DNA from: Thiocapsa sp. | GTDB lineage: Bacteria > Pseudomonadota > Gammaproteobacteria > Chromatiales > Chromatiaceae | DNA: 41,938 nt | Direction of reading: 5' to 3' | NCBI RefSeq assembly: GCF_022340925.1 | Contig: NZ_JAJDNA010000059.1 | Coordinates: 1-41,938, forward strand | Part shown: positions 26,362 to 35,331 of the stretch, piece by piece | Layout: the number at the start of each line of letters is the position of its first letter | How positions within the stretch are numbered: position 1 is the first letter of the stretch | Made by a program: the position numbers and the translations under genes | The notes under the pieces: model-generated | Told to the model about the DNA's origin: nothing | Seen by the model: only the letters and a program-made list of their open reading frames with translations | Databases searched by the model: none

Positions 26362-26396
26362 CAATTTTTAACAATACAATAATAAACTCTTTCCAG
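26362..26396 (-). promoter_or_regulatory. AT-rich promoter/operator region of the ArsR-type gene
   Basis: A markedly AT-rich stretch (on the minus strand GAGTTTATTATTGTATTGTT and on) lies directly upstream of the regulator's ATG, in an otherwise GC-rich genome. ArsR-family repressors usually bind such AT-rich dyads over their own promoter. No perfect dyad is obvious. Confidence 0.4.
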
Positions 26397-26426
26397 CCGC
26401 GTGCGAAGCACTGCCCGACCCTCTAT

Positions 26427-26484
26427 TGTCGCACTGAGCGACCGGCGATCGCGCGCCCGAGCTTCGATCCACCTCAGTCCGACA
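26427..26484. repeat. Imperfect long inverted repeat between arsR-type gene and envC
   Basis: TGTCGCACTGAG (26427-26438) and CTCAGTCCGACA (26473-26484) are complementary at 11 of 12 positions with a 34-base spacer. The right arm is part of the dispersed repeat at 26474-26492. It resembles a REP/MITE-like palindrome. Confidence 0.45.
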
Positions 26485-26492
26485 GGCTCCTA
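26474..26492 (-). repeat. Short dispersed repeat, copy 2
   Basis: TAGGAGCCTGTCGGACTGA on the minus strand matches TAGCAGTCTGTCGGACTTGA (11045-11064) except for two substitutions and one inserted base. The two copies lie about 15.4 kb apart in opposite orientation, both intergenic. Confidence 0.45.
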
Positions 26493-26498
26493 GGCGGG

Positions 26499-26504
26499 TA
26501 TAAT
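26499..26504 (+). promoter_or_regulatory. Possible -10 box for envC
   Basis: A perfect TATAAT lies 82 bp before the chosen GTG start of the envC-like gene. A matching -35 is not evident. If real, transcription would begin near 26511, downstream of the first in-frame GTG (26508), supporting the later start. Confidence 0.35.
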
Positions 26505-26585
26505 CCAGTGATCGACGAAGCCCACGACGCCGCCATCGCTTTGCTCACGCCCCCCCGAACAGTCCTTCGGTGCGACCTCGCCGCA

Positions 26586-27908
26586 GTGCCGCAATCTCGG
26601 CGCGGCCGGAGAAGGGAACGTCGGATCGCTTGTCGACTGGCCGGCGCGATGCTTGCCGCGGGTCTCGTCGCGGGCGCCGCCCTGGGCGAGTCCGAGACCG
26701 ATCGGATGCTCGATGAGCGAACCCAAGACCTGCGGAGCATCCAGGAGCGGGTCGACGCGTTGAGCGGCGAGCTGGTGGATCAGCAGGCAGATCGACGGGC
26801 CCTGATCGAAGAGCTTGAGGCGCGTGAGCGCGAGGTCGCCGCGGCGGCTGTGACCGGGCGGGAGCTGACGCGGGAAGTCACCGAGCAGACGCGCGTCGCG
26901 GACGCATTGCGCGCTCGCCACCTCGAGGAGCACCGCGCGCTCGACGAGGAGCTCGCCCTCTGGACAGATCTCGTTCGTACCGCTTACGTCATGGGCCGCG
27001 CCGACCGTTTGCGCTTGCTCCTGAACCAAGAGGACACCACTCAGGCAAGCCGGATCCTCGCCTATTTCGCGTATCTCAATCGCGAGCAGCTGCGCAGGAT
27101 CACGGCGATCCAGACCCGTGTCGAGAGGGTCGGCCGATTAGCGGCGAACGCCGAGCGAGAGACCGAGCGCCTGCTCGAGCTCGCCAAGCTCCAAGAGGCA
27201 GCCCGGCAGCACCTGGAATCGGCACGGCAAGAGCGCGCCGAGGCATTGAGCCGCCTGGAGGCGAGCATCGCCAACCGCACCGAGGATCTCCAAACGCTCA
27301 AGCGCGATGCAGAGTCGCTGCGTCGCCTCGTCGAGCACCTGAAACAGGGTGCACAGATCAGCGCGGAGCTGGACATCCGCCGAGATTCTTTTCCGGCGCG
27401 AAAAGGACGTCTGTCCTGGCCGCTTCTGGAGGGGCATGTCCTGGCCGAATTCGGCACGCCCAAGAAAGACTCGGATCTGCGTTGGGACGGCGTGCTCCTG
27501 GCCGCGCGAGAAGGCGAGGAGGTGCGGGCAGTCCATGATGGTCGCGTGGTGCATGCCGATTGGCTGCGCGGCTTCGGATTGCTCTTGGTGATCGATCACG
27601 GCGCGGGGTACATGTCGATCTACGGCCACAATGAGGCCCTCCTCAAAGAGGCGGGTGAATGGGTCGCGACCGGGGAGGTGGTCGCCCTCAGCGGAAACAG
27701 CGGCGGCCGCGACGAGCCCGTCCTCTACTTCGCCATCCGACACAATGGGAGGCCGCAAGACCCTGAGGCTTGGTGCGGCGACGCGGGTCGGCAGGGACAT
27801 CGATCGAGGCCAAGCCGACAGGATCGCCTCGACGACCGGGAACGGCTGATCGGCGAATCGATCAAACAGGTCTGGGGCATGATCCGGATTCACCACCCGC
27901 GCGCATGA
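26586..27908 (+). CDS. envC: Murein hydrolase activator, EnvC-like (degenerate LytM/M23 domain)
   Basis: EnvC activates the septal amidases AmiA/AmiB during division from the periplasm. From GTG 26586 the product has 440 residues: a signal peptide (MPQSRRGRRRERR then LAGAMLAAGLVAGAALG), a long coiled coil (about 38-285) and a C-terminal M23-like domain. The zinc site is degenerate: the usual H-x-G-x-D reads LRWDGVL and the final H-x-H reads LYFAIR, while YGH is kept, as in non-catalytic EnvC. An ATG at 26649 is an alternative start; an upstream GTG (26508) lies before the likely transcription start. After the usual end near DPEAWC, about 45 arginine-rich residues follow, an odd tail. It precedes ctpA, the common gammaproteobacterial order. 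Confidence 0.85.
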   Translation: MPQSRRGRRRERRIACRLAGAMLAAGLVAGAALGESETDRMLDERTQDLRSIQERVDALSGELVDQQADRRALIEELEAREREVAAAAVTGRELTREVTEQTRVADALRARHLEEHRALDEELALWTDLVRTAYVMGRADRLRLLLNQEDTTQASRILAYFAYLNREQLRRITAIQTRVERVGRLAANAERETERLLELAKLQEAARQHLESARQERAEALSRLEASIANRTEDLQTLKRDAESLRRLVEHLKQGAQISAELDIRRDSFPARKGRLSWPLLEGHVLAEFGTPKKDSDLRWDGVLLAAREGEEVRAVHDGRVVHADWLRGFGLLLVIDHGAGYMSIYGHNEALLKEAGEWVATGEVVALSGNSGGRDEPVLYFAIRHNGRPQDPEAWCGDAGRQGHRSRPSRQDRLDDRERLIGESIKQVWGMIRIHHPRA

Positions 27909-28065
27909 AACACCTCAGCCGTCGTCAATCACTGTTGAGGGTGGCGAAAACGTGCGATGCTTCAGGCTTGTTCCGGCTCAGTGGGACCCGCTGCGGCGCG
28001 TCAGTCGTCCATGCGCTGCCGAACGTCGCGCCGACTCCAACTTAAGCAACCCTTTCAGGCATGCC

Positions 28066-29373
28066 ATGACCGACCGCCTTCAATCCGCCTTTGCCCTGGG
28101 TCTTGGGGCTTTGATCCTTTGGGCCACCTTCCAAGTCGAGGCCTCCTTCGCCGAAGCGGCCGAGGGCGCTGAGGCGCTGCCGCTCGATGAGCTGCGCGCC
28201 TTTGCCGAGGTCTTCGGTCGCATCAAAGAGGAGTATGTCGAAGGAGTGGACGACAAGGCGCTGCTCGAGGATGCCATCCGAGGCATGCTGTCCGGCCTCG
28301 ACCCGCATTCCTCCTACCTCGACACCGAGGACTACCGGGATCTTCAGGTCGGCACCCGCGGCGAGTTCGGCGGGCTGGGGATCGAGGTCGGCATGGAAGA
28401 CGGCTTCGTCAAGGTGATCGCGCCCATCGACGACACACCGGCCCAACGGGCGGGCCTCCAGGCCGGAGACAGTATCATCCGTATCGATCAGAAACCGGTG
28501 AAAGGGCTCAGCTTGAACGATGCCGTCAACCTGATGCGCGGTCAGCCGGGGACTCAGATCAAGCTCACTGTTCTGCGCAGCACCGAAGAAAAGCCCTTCG
28601 ATGTCACCATCGAGCGCGCCATTATCCAGGTCGCAAGCGTGCGCAGCCGCATCCTTGAGCCGGGCTTCGGATACGTACGCATCTCCCATTTCCAGGCGCG
28701 CACCACCGAAGACGTTCTGAAGGCGGTCGAAACGTTGAAGGAATCGAACGAGGGCATTTTGAAGGGACTCGTTCTCGATCTGCGCAACAATCCGGGCGGG
28801 GTCCTCAATAGCGCGGTCGGTGTCAGCGACGCCTTCTTGACCGAGGGTCTGATCGTCTACACGAAAGGCCGACAGGAAGACAGCAAGCTTCAGTTCCAGG
28901 CCGGTCCGGACGATGTGCTCGCCGGCGCCCCGATGGTGGTGTTGGTCAACGGGGGCAGCGCTTCCGCCTCGGAGATCGTTGCCGGGGCGCTCCAGGATCA
29001 CCATCGTGCGATCGTCATGGGCAACCAGACCTTCGGCAAGGGCTCGGTACAGACCATCGTCCCGATTGACGAGGCGACCGCCCTGAAGCTCACGACCGCC
29101 CGCTACTTCACCCCGTCCGGCCGCTCAATCCAGGCGCAAGGCATCGCACCCGACATCGCGTTGGAGCGCGGCGAGTTCCAACCCCTGGCCGACGCCGAGC
29201 TGGCCGACCTGAAAGAGGCCGATCTGGTCCGCCACCTCGATGACGAGGCCACGGAACCTGAGCCGGGTGCGGAAACCCCGGCGAAGCTGCTCATCACGGA
29301 GGATTTTCAGTTGGCAGAGGCGCTGAATGTCCTCAAGGGACTGGATATACTGAGCCGACGCGGCTCACCCTGA
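28066..29373 (+). CDS. ctpA: Carboxyl-terminal processing protease, S41 family (CtpA/Prc)
   Basis: S41 proteases cut periplasmic or envelope proteins near their C-termini, and CtpA-type enzymes can control murein hydrolases. The 435-residue product starts at ATG 28066 with a signal peptide/anchor (about 6-28). It has the helical cap (FAEVFGRIKEEYVEGVD), a PDZ domain (about 98-185, GGLGIEVG...AQRAGLQAGDSI) and the catalytic domain with DLRNNPGG (238-245), nucleophile Ser300 in GGSASASEI and general-base Lys325 in FGKGSVQ. Both catalytic residues are present. It ends in an acidic Pro/Glu-rich stretch and a short helix. It follows envC by 157 bp, a typical pairing. Confidence 0.95.
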   Translation: MTDRLQSAFALGLGALILWATFQVEASFAEAAEGAEALPLDELRAFAEVFGRIKEEYVEGVDDKALLEDAIRGMLSGLDPHSSYLDTEDYRDLQVGTRGEFGGLGIEVGMEDGFVKVIAPIDDTPAQRAGLQAGDSIIRIDQKPVKGLSLNDAVNLMRGQPGTQIKLTVLRSTEEKPFDVTIERAIIQVASVRSRILEPGFGYVRISHFQARTTEDVLKAVETLKESNEGILKGLVLDLRNNPGGVLNSAVGVSDAFLTEGLIVYTKGRQEDSKLQFQAGPDDVLAGAPMVVLVNGGSASASEIVAGALQDHHRAIVMGNQTFGKGSVQTIVPIDEATALKLTTARYFTPSGRSIQAQGIAPDIALERGEFQPLADAELADLKEADLVRHLDDEATEPEPGAETPAKLLITEDFQLAEALNVLKGLDILSRRGSP

Positions 29374-29584
29374 AACAGGCGATGCGCTGGCCGATCTCGG
29401 CATGCGAGTCGAACCAGGTGGCTTTGCGACTCGGGTGATGCTCAGTCGCCTCTGCGACACCAGATGACCGGGCCCGGCCCCCTGCGAAAACCAGCCGGTG
29501 CGTCGTTGCCTGGTCGAGACCACGCGTCCAGACCTGACCGGCGACCTGCTCGGGGAAGGTGCCTGCCAAACTCGGAGCCTAACG

Positions 29585-30139
29585 ATGCCAAGGGTACTCG
29601 TCCCGCTCGCGCAAGGTTGCGAAGAGCTCGAAGCCGTGACCATCATCGACCTGCTGCGCCGCGCTGGCATCGAGGTCATCACGGCCGGACTCGACGCGCG
29701 TCCGGTCACTGCCAGCCGGGGTACCGTGCTGATACCCGACACGACCCTGGATGAAGCCGCGGGGCAGGCTTTCGATATGATCGCTCTACCCGGCGGGCTC
29801 CCGGGCGCTGACCAGCTCGCCGCTGACGACCGCCTGGTCGCGCAATTGCGGGCACAGCACGCCGCGGGCCGATATCTGGCGGCCATCTGCGCCGCGCCGA
29901 AGGTTCTAGCGGGCGCGGGCCTGCTCGACGGTCGGCAGGCGACCGGGTACCCTGGGGCCATCACGACCTCGGACTATCCCCGCGTGAGGTTTGTCGATGC
30001 ACCGGTCGTCGTCGACGGAACCTTCGTGACCTCACGGGGGCCCGGAACGGCGATGGATTTCGCCCTGGAGCTGATCGAGGTCCTGCTGGGGCGAGCAGCG
30101 CGCGACGACGTTGAGCGCGGCCTGGCGCGCACTCTGTAA
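29585..30139 (+). CDS. DJ-1/PfpI (ThiJ, YajL-like) family protein
   Basis: A 184-residue DJ-1 superfamily protein starting MPRVLVPLAQGCEELEAVTI. The reactive Cys102 is in the nucleophile elbow AAICAAPKVLA, and Glu16 (in GCEELEAV) corresponds to DJ-1 Glu18, which tunes that cysteine. The family includes YajL and DJ-1, linked to oxidative and electrophile stress; the proposed chaperone and deglycase activities are debated. The His often found after the elbow (THP in DJ-1) reads GYP here. Length is close to DJ-1 (189). It lies 211 bp after ctpA and 67 bp before the polysaccharide genes, all on the same strand, so operon membership is uncertain. Confidence 0.9.
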   Translation: MPRVLVPLAQGCEELEAVTIIDLLRRAGIEVITAGLDARPVTASRGTVLIPDTTLDEAAGQAFDMIALPGGLPGADQLAADDRLVAQLRAQHAAGRYLAAICAAPKVLAGAGLLDGRQATGYPGAITTSDYPRVRFVDAPVVVDGTFVTSRGPGTAMDFALELIEVLLGRAARDDVERGLARTL

Positions 30140-30206
30140 GAGGGGCGATCCTCGCGGTCGTCGCCGGCGTCCGTCCGCAAGCCGTGAGTCGAAGATACCA
30201 AGGACC

Positions 30207-31250
30207 ATGACCCTGGAGACGCCGATTCAGGCTGCCCTGGCGGCCTCCTCATTCCTGTTGAGCCTCCTGGTCACGCGCTGGCTGGCCTCGCGCGGACCAG
30301 ACCGCGGACCCGTCGACTACCCGAATGAGCGATCCCTGCACAGCACTCCCGTGCCGCGCAGCGGCGGCCTGGCCGTGCTCCTCGGATTAGGTGCGCCGCT
30401 CCTCTTGGCGGCGGCCCACGGGGACTCGGCGCAGGAGCTGCGGTGGCTGGGGTTCGCCCTGCTTCTGGTCGCGGGCGTCGCCTATCTGGACGACCTCGGT
30501 GACGTCCCGCGATGGGTGCGACTCATCGTCCATTGTGCGGCGGCCCTTGTGCTGATGGCTGGCGGACTGACTTGGTCGGTGCTCGAGATCCCGGGCTGGG
30601 CCCAGCCCTTTTCGATGCCCGTCACTGTCCTGCTGAGCCTGATCTACGTGGTCTGGCTGATCAATCTCTATAATTTCATGGATGGCATGGACGGCTTCGC
30701 CGGGGGAATGGCCCTGTTCGGGTTCTCGGCCTTCGCGATCCTCGGCTGGATCGGAGACGAACCTATCTTCGCACTGACCGCTTGCTGCGTGGCCATGGCT
30801 GCGGCCGGGTTCCTGGCGTCCAATTTCCCGCCTGCGCGGATCTTTCTCGGTGATTCGGGCTCGTCCAGCCTTGGCCTTCTCGTTGCCGCATTCTCTCTAT
30901 GGGGCGCTGAGCGGGGGATATTTCCCTTGTGGGTTGCGTGGGTCGCCTTTTCGCCCTTCATTCTCGATGCAACCTGGACCCTGCTCGCAAGGGCGGTCCG
31001 TCGTGAGGCGATCTGGAAGCCCCATCGCTCACATCACTACCAGCGCCTGGTGCTCGCCGGCTGGAGTCATCGCAAGACCGTGCTCCACAGTTATCTGGTC
31101 ATGGCCGCCTGCGCGGCCTCCGCGGTCGCCGCACCGGGTCTCCAGCCCCACGATCAGTGGCTGCTGATCGGGGCGTGGGCCGTCATATACGGCCTGGTCC
31201 ATCTGAAGGTCCGGCTCGTCGAGCGAACCACCGCCGCGGGCCTGCGATGA
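30207..31250 (+). CDS. Polyprenyl-phosphate glycosyl-1-phosphate transferase (WecA/WbpL/MraY family)
   Basis: This enzyme probably starts a surface polysaccharide by moving an N-acetylhexosamine 1-phosphate from UDP-sugar to undecaprenyl phosphate in the inner membrane. The 347-residue product has about ten hydrophobic segments and the family motifs: DDLGD (95-99), NLYNFMDGMDGFAGG (153-167) with catalytic Asp residues, ARIFLGDSGS (210-219) and the cytosolic HRSHHYQRL (273-281). The ATG has AAGGA upstream. Its stop overlaps the next gene's ATG as ATGA, so the two are coupled. The partner is a WbpM/CapD-type dehydratase, matching the WbpL-WbpM pair of O-antigen loci, so WbpL-like use of a modified sugar is more likely than WecA function. 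Confidence 0.92.
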   Translation: MTLETPIQAALAASSFLLSLLVTRWLASRGPDRGPVDYPNERSLHSTPVPRSGGLAVLLGLGAPLLLAAAHGDSAQELRWLGFALLLVAGVAYLDDLGDVPRWVRLIVHCAAALVLMAGGLTWSVLEIPGWAQPFSMPVTVLLSLIYVVWLINLYNFMDGMDGFAGGMALFGFSAFAILGWIGDEPIFALTACCVAMAAAGFLASNFPPARIFLGDSGSSSLGLLVAAFSLWGAERGIFPLWVAWVAFSPFILDATWTLLARAVRREAIWKPHRSHHYQRLVLAGWSHRKTVLHSYLVMAACAASAVAAPGLQPHDQWLLIGAWAVIYGLVHLKVRLVERTTAAGLR

Positions 31251-33148
31251 ACCCGCTCTTCGATCGCCTGCGCTCGCGCACGGCCGCCTTCACCCATGAT
31301 CTCCTGATGATCCCGACTGCCTGGCTATTGGCCTATTGGCTCCGATTCAATCTCGATCGGATCCCGCCCGAATTCCTGACAGGTGCTTGGCAGTCGCTGC
31401 CGTGGGTCGTGGTCATTCAGGGCGGCGTCTTCTGGCTGTTCGGCCTCTACCGAGGCGTATGGCGTTTCGCGTCCCTGCCTGATCTGGTCCGGATCGTCCA
31501 AGCGGCACTGGCCGGCACGACACTCGTCGTCGTCGCCCTGTTCATTGTCAATCGCACTGAGCTGATCCCCCGTTCCGTTCCGGTCCTCTATCTGGGCCTC
31601 CAGCTGATCCTGCTGGCCGGGCCTCGGCTCCTCTATCGCTGGCTCAAGGACCATCGGCTCAATCTCAGCGCCGGAAAACGGGTCTTGATCGTCGGTGCCG
31701 GGCGCGCCGGGGAGATGCTGGCGCGCGACATGCTCCGCGACCCGCGGCACGCCTATTTCCCCGCGGGCTTCGTCGATGACAAGCCGCGCCGGCAAGGTGG
31801 TGAGGTCCATGGGGTTCCGGTGCTGGGTCCAACCGAGGCCATCCCCGAAATCGCCGCTCGTCAGGGGATCGACCTCTTGATGCTCGCCGTCCCCAGCGCC
31901 ACCGCCAGAGAGATGCGTCGCCTGGTCGAGCTGTGCGAGGGCACGGGCTTGCCGTTTCGCACCGTGCCGGAGTTGCGTAACCTGATGACCGGACAGGTCA
32001 GCATCACTCAACTGCGGCCCGTATCGATCGAAGATCTGCTCGGCCGGGACCCGATCCAGCTCGACTGGTCGGAAATTCGCAAAGGGCTCTCAGGACGCGC
32101 TGTGCTGGTGACCGGCGCGGGCGGCTCGATCGGATCTGAGCTGGTCCGCCAGATCGCCGGTGCCGATCCTGCACGCCTCATCCTGGTGGACAATGGGGAG
32201 TTCAACCTTTACCGCATCGAAATGGAGTTGCGCGAGCACTATCCGACCCTGCATTTTGCTCGACATCTGACGGATGTGACGGATGCGGCGGCCGTCGACG
32301 CGGTCTTCGCCGAGGAGCGGCCCGAAATCCTGTTCCACGCCGCAGCCTACAAGCATGTCCCGATGCTCGAGGATCAGATCCGGGCGGCCGTGCGCAATAA
32401 CGTCACCGGGACCCGGATTGTTGCCGAGGCGGCATCGCGCTGGAGTTGCGAGCGCTTCGTCTTGATCTCGACCGACAAAGCCGTCCATCCGGCCAACGTG
32501 ATGGGCGCGACCAAACGGGTCGCAGAGGCCATCTGTCAGGTCCTCGATCGCCAGGCTGCCTGCCGCTATATCACGGTGCGGTTCGGAAACGTCTTGGGAT
32601 CTGCGGGCAGCGTGGTGCCTCTGTTCGGCCGCCAGATCGAGCAAGGCGGACCCGTCACCGTCACCCATCCCGACATCGAGCGGTTTTTCATGACGATCCC
32701 GGAGGCCTGCCAGCTCATCATGGAGGCGGCCGTCATCGGCGAGGGCGGCGAGATCTTCGTCCTCGATATGGGTGAGCCGGTCAAGATCCGTTATCTCGCC
32801 GAGCAGATGATCCGGCTCTCCGGGCGCGAGCCGGGCGAGGACATCGCGATCCAATACGTCGGTCTGCGTCCGGGGGAAAAACTCTACGAGGAGCTCTTCT
32901 ATGACTCAGAGGATCTGATAGCGACGCGCCACCCCAAGATTCGGGTCGCCCGCAGCGGCGACGGACTGGTCGCGGACAGCGTGGCTGACAACGTCGCGGC
33001 ACTCGAGCAAGCCGCCGCATCGGGCGACCGGCCGGCGATGGAGCGGGTCCTTACCGGTCCGTTAGCCGGATGGCAAGCGGCCGCAGATCCCGCCGGGCGG
33101 ACGGCGGAACAAACGGCGGGGATTGCCGACTCCTCGATCGGCGCCTGA
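31247..33148 (+). CDS. Membrane-bound nucleotide-sugar 4,6-dehydratase (WbpM/CapD family)
   Basis: WbpM-type enzymes are inner-membrane UDP-GlcNAc C6-dehydratases that supply modified sugars for O-antigen or capsule. The 633-residue product has four N-terminal membrane segments (about 15-130), a first Rossmann-like region (VLIVGAGRAGEMLARDML, 146-163), and a catalytic extended-SDR domain with TGAGGSIG (289-296), HAAAYKHVP (364-372), STDKA (408-412) and NVMGATKR (417-424). In this subgroup Met replaces the usual active-site Tyr, as here. The C-terminal PGEKLYEELF motif is present. The last about 60 residues are Ala/Gly-rich and poorly conserved. It is coupled to the preceding transferase by an ATGA overlap. 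Confidence 0.94.
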   Translation: MNPLFDRLRSRTAAFTHDLLMIPTAWLLAYWLRFNLDRIPPEFLTGAWQSLPWVVVIQGGVFWLFGLYRGVWRFASLPDLVRIVQAALAGTTLVVVALFIVNRTELIPRSVPVLYLGLQLILLAGPRLLYRWLKDHRLNLSAGKRVLIVGAGRAGEMLARDMLRDPRHAYFPAGFVDDKPRRQGGEVHGVPVLGPTEAIPEIAARQGIDLLMLAVPSATAREMRRLVELCEGTGLPFRTVPELRNLMTGQVSITQLRPVSIEDLLGRDPIQLDWSEIRKGLSGRAVLVTGAGGSIGSELVRQIAGADPARLILVDNGEFNLYRIEMELREHYPTLHFARHLTDVTDAAAVDAVFAEERPEILFHAAAYKHVPMLEDQIRAAVRNNVTGTRIVAEAASRWSCERFVLISTDKAVHPANVMGATKRVAEAICQVLDRQAACRYITVRFGNVLGSAGSVVPLFGRQIEQGGPVTVTHPDIERFFMTIPEACQLIMEAAVIGEGGEIFVLDMGEPVKIRYLAEQMIRLSGREPGEDIAIQYVGLRPGEKLYEELFYDSEDLIATRHPKIRVARSGDGLVADSVADNVAALEQAAASGDRPAMERVLTGPLAGWQAAADPAGRTAEQTAGIADSSIGA

Positions 33149-33278
33149 TGAAGCGCTGATCGAGTGGCCGTCCCGGCCAAGGACCAGCCCGGCAGCTTGC
33201 TGTGCTGCGGAACGCGCCGAAGGCTCCAGCGCCCCCTTGATGGCCCGGGTGCAAACGAACGGAACGCCGGGGACATCT

Positions 33279-33291
33279 GGACAGACTGTCC
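33279..33291. promoter_or_regulatory. Perfect 13-base palindrome upstream of gspE
   Basis: GGACAGACTGTCC is an exact inverted repeat with a one-base centre, 88 bp before gspE in the gap after the dehydratase gene. It could be an operator for the secretion cluster. No assignable regulator. Confidence 0.3.
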
Positions 33292-33379
33292 GATTTGTGG
33301 CACCAGTGGTTGACGCGTAGGGACGCGATGCAACCCCACTCGTCGTTGAGCGGGAGAGCCCGAGCCCGGAGGAAGATCT

Positions 33380-35260
33380 ATGCAAGACGATGCCATCCTA
33401 GAGGAGGCCCCAACGATCAGTGCGACGCGCGATGATCGCGACGACCACTTGCCCGAGACCTCCGCACGCATGCCCTCGACCGCAGAGCATCTAGATGCCG
33501 TGCACTCGCAAGGGCGCGCCGCCGGCAGCTCGACGCCGACCGAGCCACTGCCCCCGCATCAGCAACCCACTGCCGAGGCCCGTGTCGTTGCCCACCTGCA
33601 AGAACGCAGCAAGCTCACGCTTGGCGATCTGGCTCGTGCTCACCGGCTCGCCGATGAGGCCGGAGACCCCCTGCTTCCCATGTTGGTCCGACTGGGGCTG
33701 ATCTCGGAACGGGACATGGCTCAGGCGATGTCCGAGGTCCTCGACCTCCCCCTGGCCGACGCCGGCTCGTTTCCCTCCGAGCCCGTGCGTGAAGACCTCT
33801 TCAGCCTGCGGTTTCTGAAGGACGCCAAGGTCCTGCCACTCTCCGAGGACGACGACGCCCTCCAGGTCGCCTTCGCCCATCCGATCGATTCATACGCCGT
33901 CTCGGCAATGCAGATGGCTGCCCGCAAGCCCGTTGAGGCGCGGGTGGCGATGCCCAGCGAGATCGAGCTCGCGCTCGAGCGTCTCTACGAGAAAGTCGAA
34001 GAGGCCCCCGAGACCGCGGACGAATCACTCGGGGAATTCGACGAGGAAGACATCGAGCATCTCAAGGACCTGGCGAGCGAAGCACCGGTCATCCGGATGG
34101 TCAACCAGCTCATCCAGCGGGCCTTGGAATCACGTGCATCGGACATCCACATCGAGCCGTTTGCCGACCAGCTCAAGGTGCGTTACCGGGTCGACGGCAT
34201 CCTCAAAGAGGTCGATGCCCCGCCCGTGCGCTCCACCGCGGCAGTGATCTCGCGAGTGAAGATCATGGCCAAGCTGAACATCGCCGAGCGGCGCCTGCCT
34301 CAGGACGGCCGGATCCCGATCCGGATGCAGGGCAAAGAGCTGGACCTCCGCGTCTCGACGGTCCCCACCATGTTCGGCGAGAGCGTGGTGATGCGCCTGC
34401 TTGACAAGGAGAGCGTCCGCTTTGACCTGGATGCGCTGGGGTTCGACGGGTCAGCGCGGGAACGCCTGCGTGGCATCCTCGAGAAACCCTACGGGATCCT
34501 GCTTGTGACCGGACCCACGGGGTCGGGTAAAAGCACCACGCTCTACACGGCATTGAGCCGGATGAACACCGAAGAACGCAAGATCATCACGGTGGAAGAT
34601 CCGGTGGAATATCAGTTGCCCGGGATCAATCAGATCCAGGTCAAGAGCTCGATCGGCATGACGTTCGCGAGCGCTTTGCGGGCGATCGTTCGCCAGGACC
34701 CGGACGTCATCATGGTTGGCGAGATGCGCGACCTGGAGACCGCCCGCATTGCCGTCCAGTCGGCTCTCACCGGCCACGTCGTGCTCTCGACCCTCCACAC
34801 CAACGACGCCGCCAGCGGCGTCACCCGCCTCTTGGAGATGGGTGTCGAGGACTATCTGCTCACCTCCACCATCAACGGCATCTTGGCCCAACGGCTGGTT
34901 CGCAGGCTCTGCCCGAGCTGCCCGGAGACCTACGAGGCGCGACCCGAGCTGGCAGCGCGGTTTGCCTCGATCGGGGCCGCCCCCTCCCAGGTGCAGCTGC
35001 GGCGCGCCGTCGGTTGCGACGAATGCAACGGGACCGGTTATCGGGGTCGGCTGGTCATCACCGAGGTCCTCGTGATGACCGATCAGATCCGCAAGGCGGT
35101 GCTCAGCCACGCCACCGCCACCGAGATCCGCCGCATCGCTGTCCTCGAAGGGATGGAAACCATGTATCTCGACGGCCTGCGAAAGGCACTCCAAGGCCGG
35201 ACTACGATCGAAGAGGTTCTGCGCGTCGCCGAGGCCGGCGACGCGCCGACCGAGTATTGA
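33380..35260 (+). CDS. gspE: Type II secretion ATPase GspE
   Basis: GspE is the cytosolic hexameric ATPase that drives pseudopilus assembly. The 626-residue product has an unconserved, probably disordered N-terminus (about 1-65), an N1E/GSPII_E_N domain (about 68-205) and the ATPase domain: Walker A GPTGSGKS (378-385), Asp-box ITVEDPVEYQ, Walker B VIMVGE (443-448) and His-box STLHTNDA (470-477). The zinc-binding tetracysteine C511-x2-C514...C546-x2-C549 marks GspE/PilB rather than PilT. A strong GGAGGA precedes the ATG by 6 nt. It opens a gspEFGHIJKLMN cluster. The lead position of gspE matches the xps-type order; type IV pilus PilB is the alternative but the pseudopilin neighbours exclude it. 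Confidence 0.96.
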   Translation: MQDDAILEEAPTISATRDDRDDHLPETSARMPSTAEHLDAVHSQGRAAGSSTPTEPLPPHQQPTAEARVVAHLQERSKLTLGDLARAHRLADEAGDPLLPMLVRLGLISERDMAQAMSEVLDLPLADAGSFPSEPVREDLFSLRFLKDAKVLPLSEDDDALQVAFAHPIDSYAVSAMQMAARKPVEARVAMPSEIELALERLYEKVEEAPETADESLGEFDEEDIEHLKDLASEAPVIRMVNQLIQRALESRASDIHIEPFADQLKVRYRVDGILKEVDAPPVRSTAAVISRVKIMAKLNIAERRLPQDGRIPIRMQGKELDLRVSTVPTMFGESVVMRLLDKESVRFDLDALGFDGSARERLRGILEKPYGILLVTGPTGSGKSTTLYTALSRMNTEERKIITVEDPVEYQLPGINQIQVKSSIGMTFASALRAIVRQDPDVIMVGEMRDLETARIAVQSALTGHVVLSTLHTNDAASGVTRLLEMGVEDYLLTSTINGILAQRLVRRLCPSCPETYEARPELAARFASIGAAPSQVQLRRAVGCDECNGTGYRGRLVITEVLVMTDQIRKAVLSHATATEIRRIAVLEGMETMYLDGLRKALQGRTTIEEVLRVAEAGDAPTEY

Positions 35261-35331
35261 CGTCGGCGGACCTGCGGCGTCCGCGACCCGAGCTGTCGAA
35301 GTCGGGTCGCGGCTCCACGCGCTGCCGCGGA

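Noticed and set aside
33169..33183. TGGCC/GGCCA hairpin after the WbpM-type gene as a terminator
   Set aside because: The stem is only 5 bp with no T-run, too weak to call.
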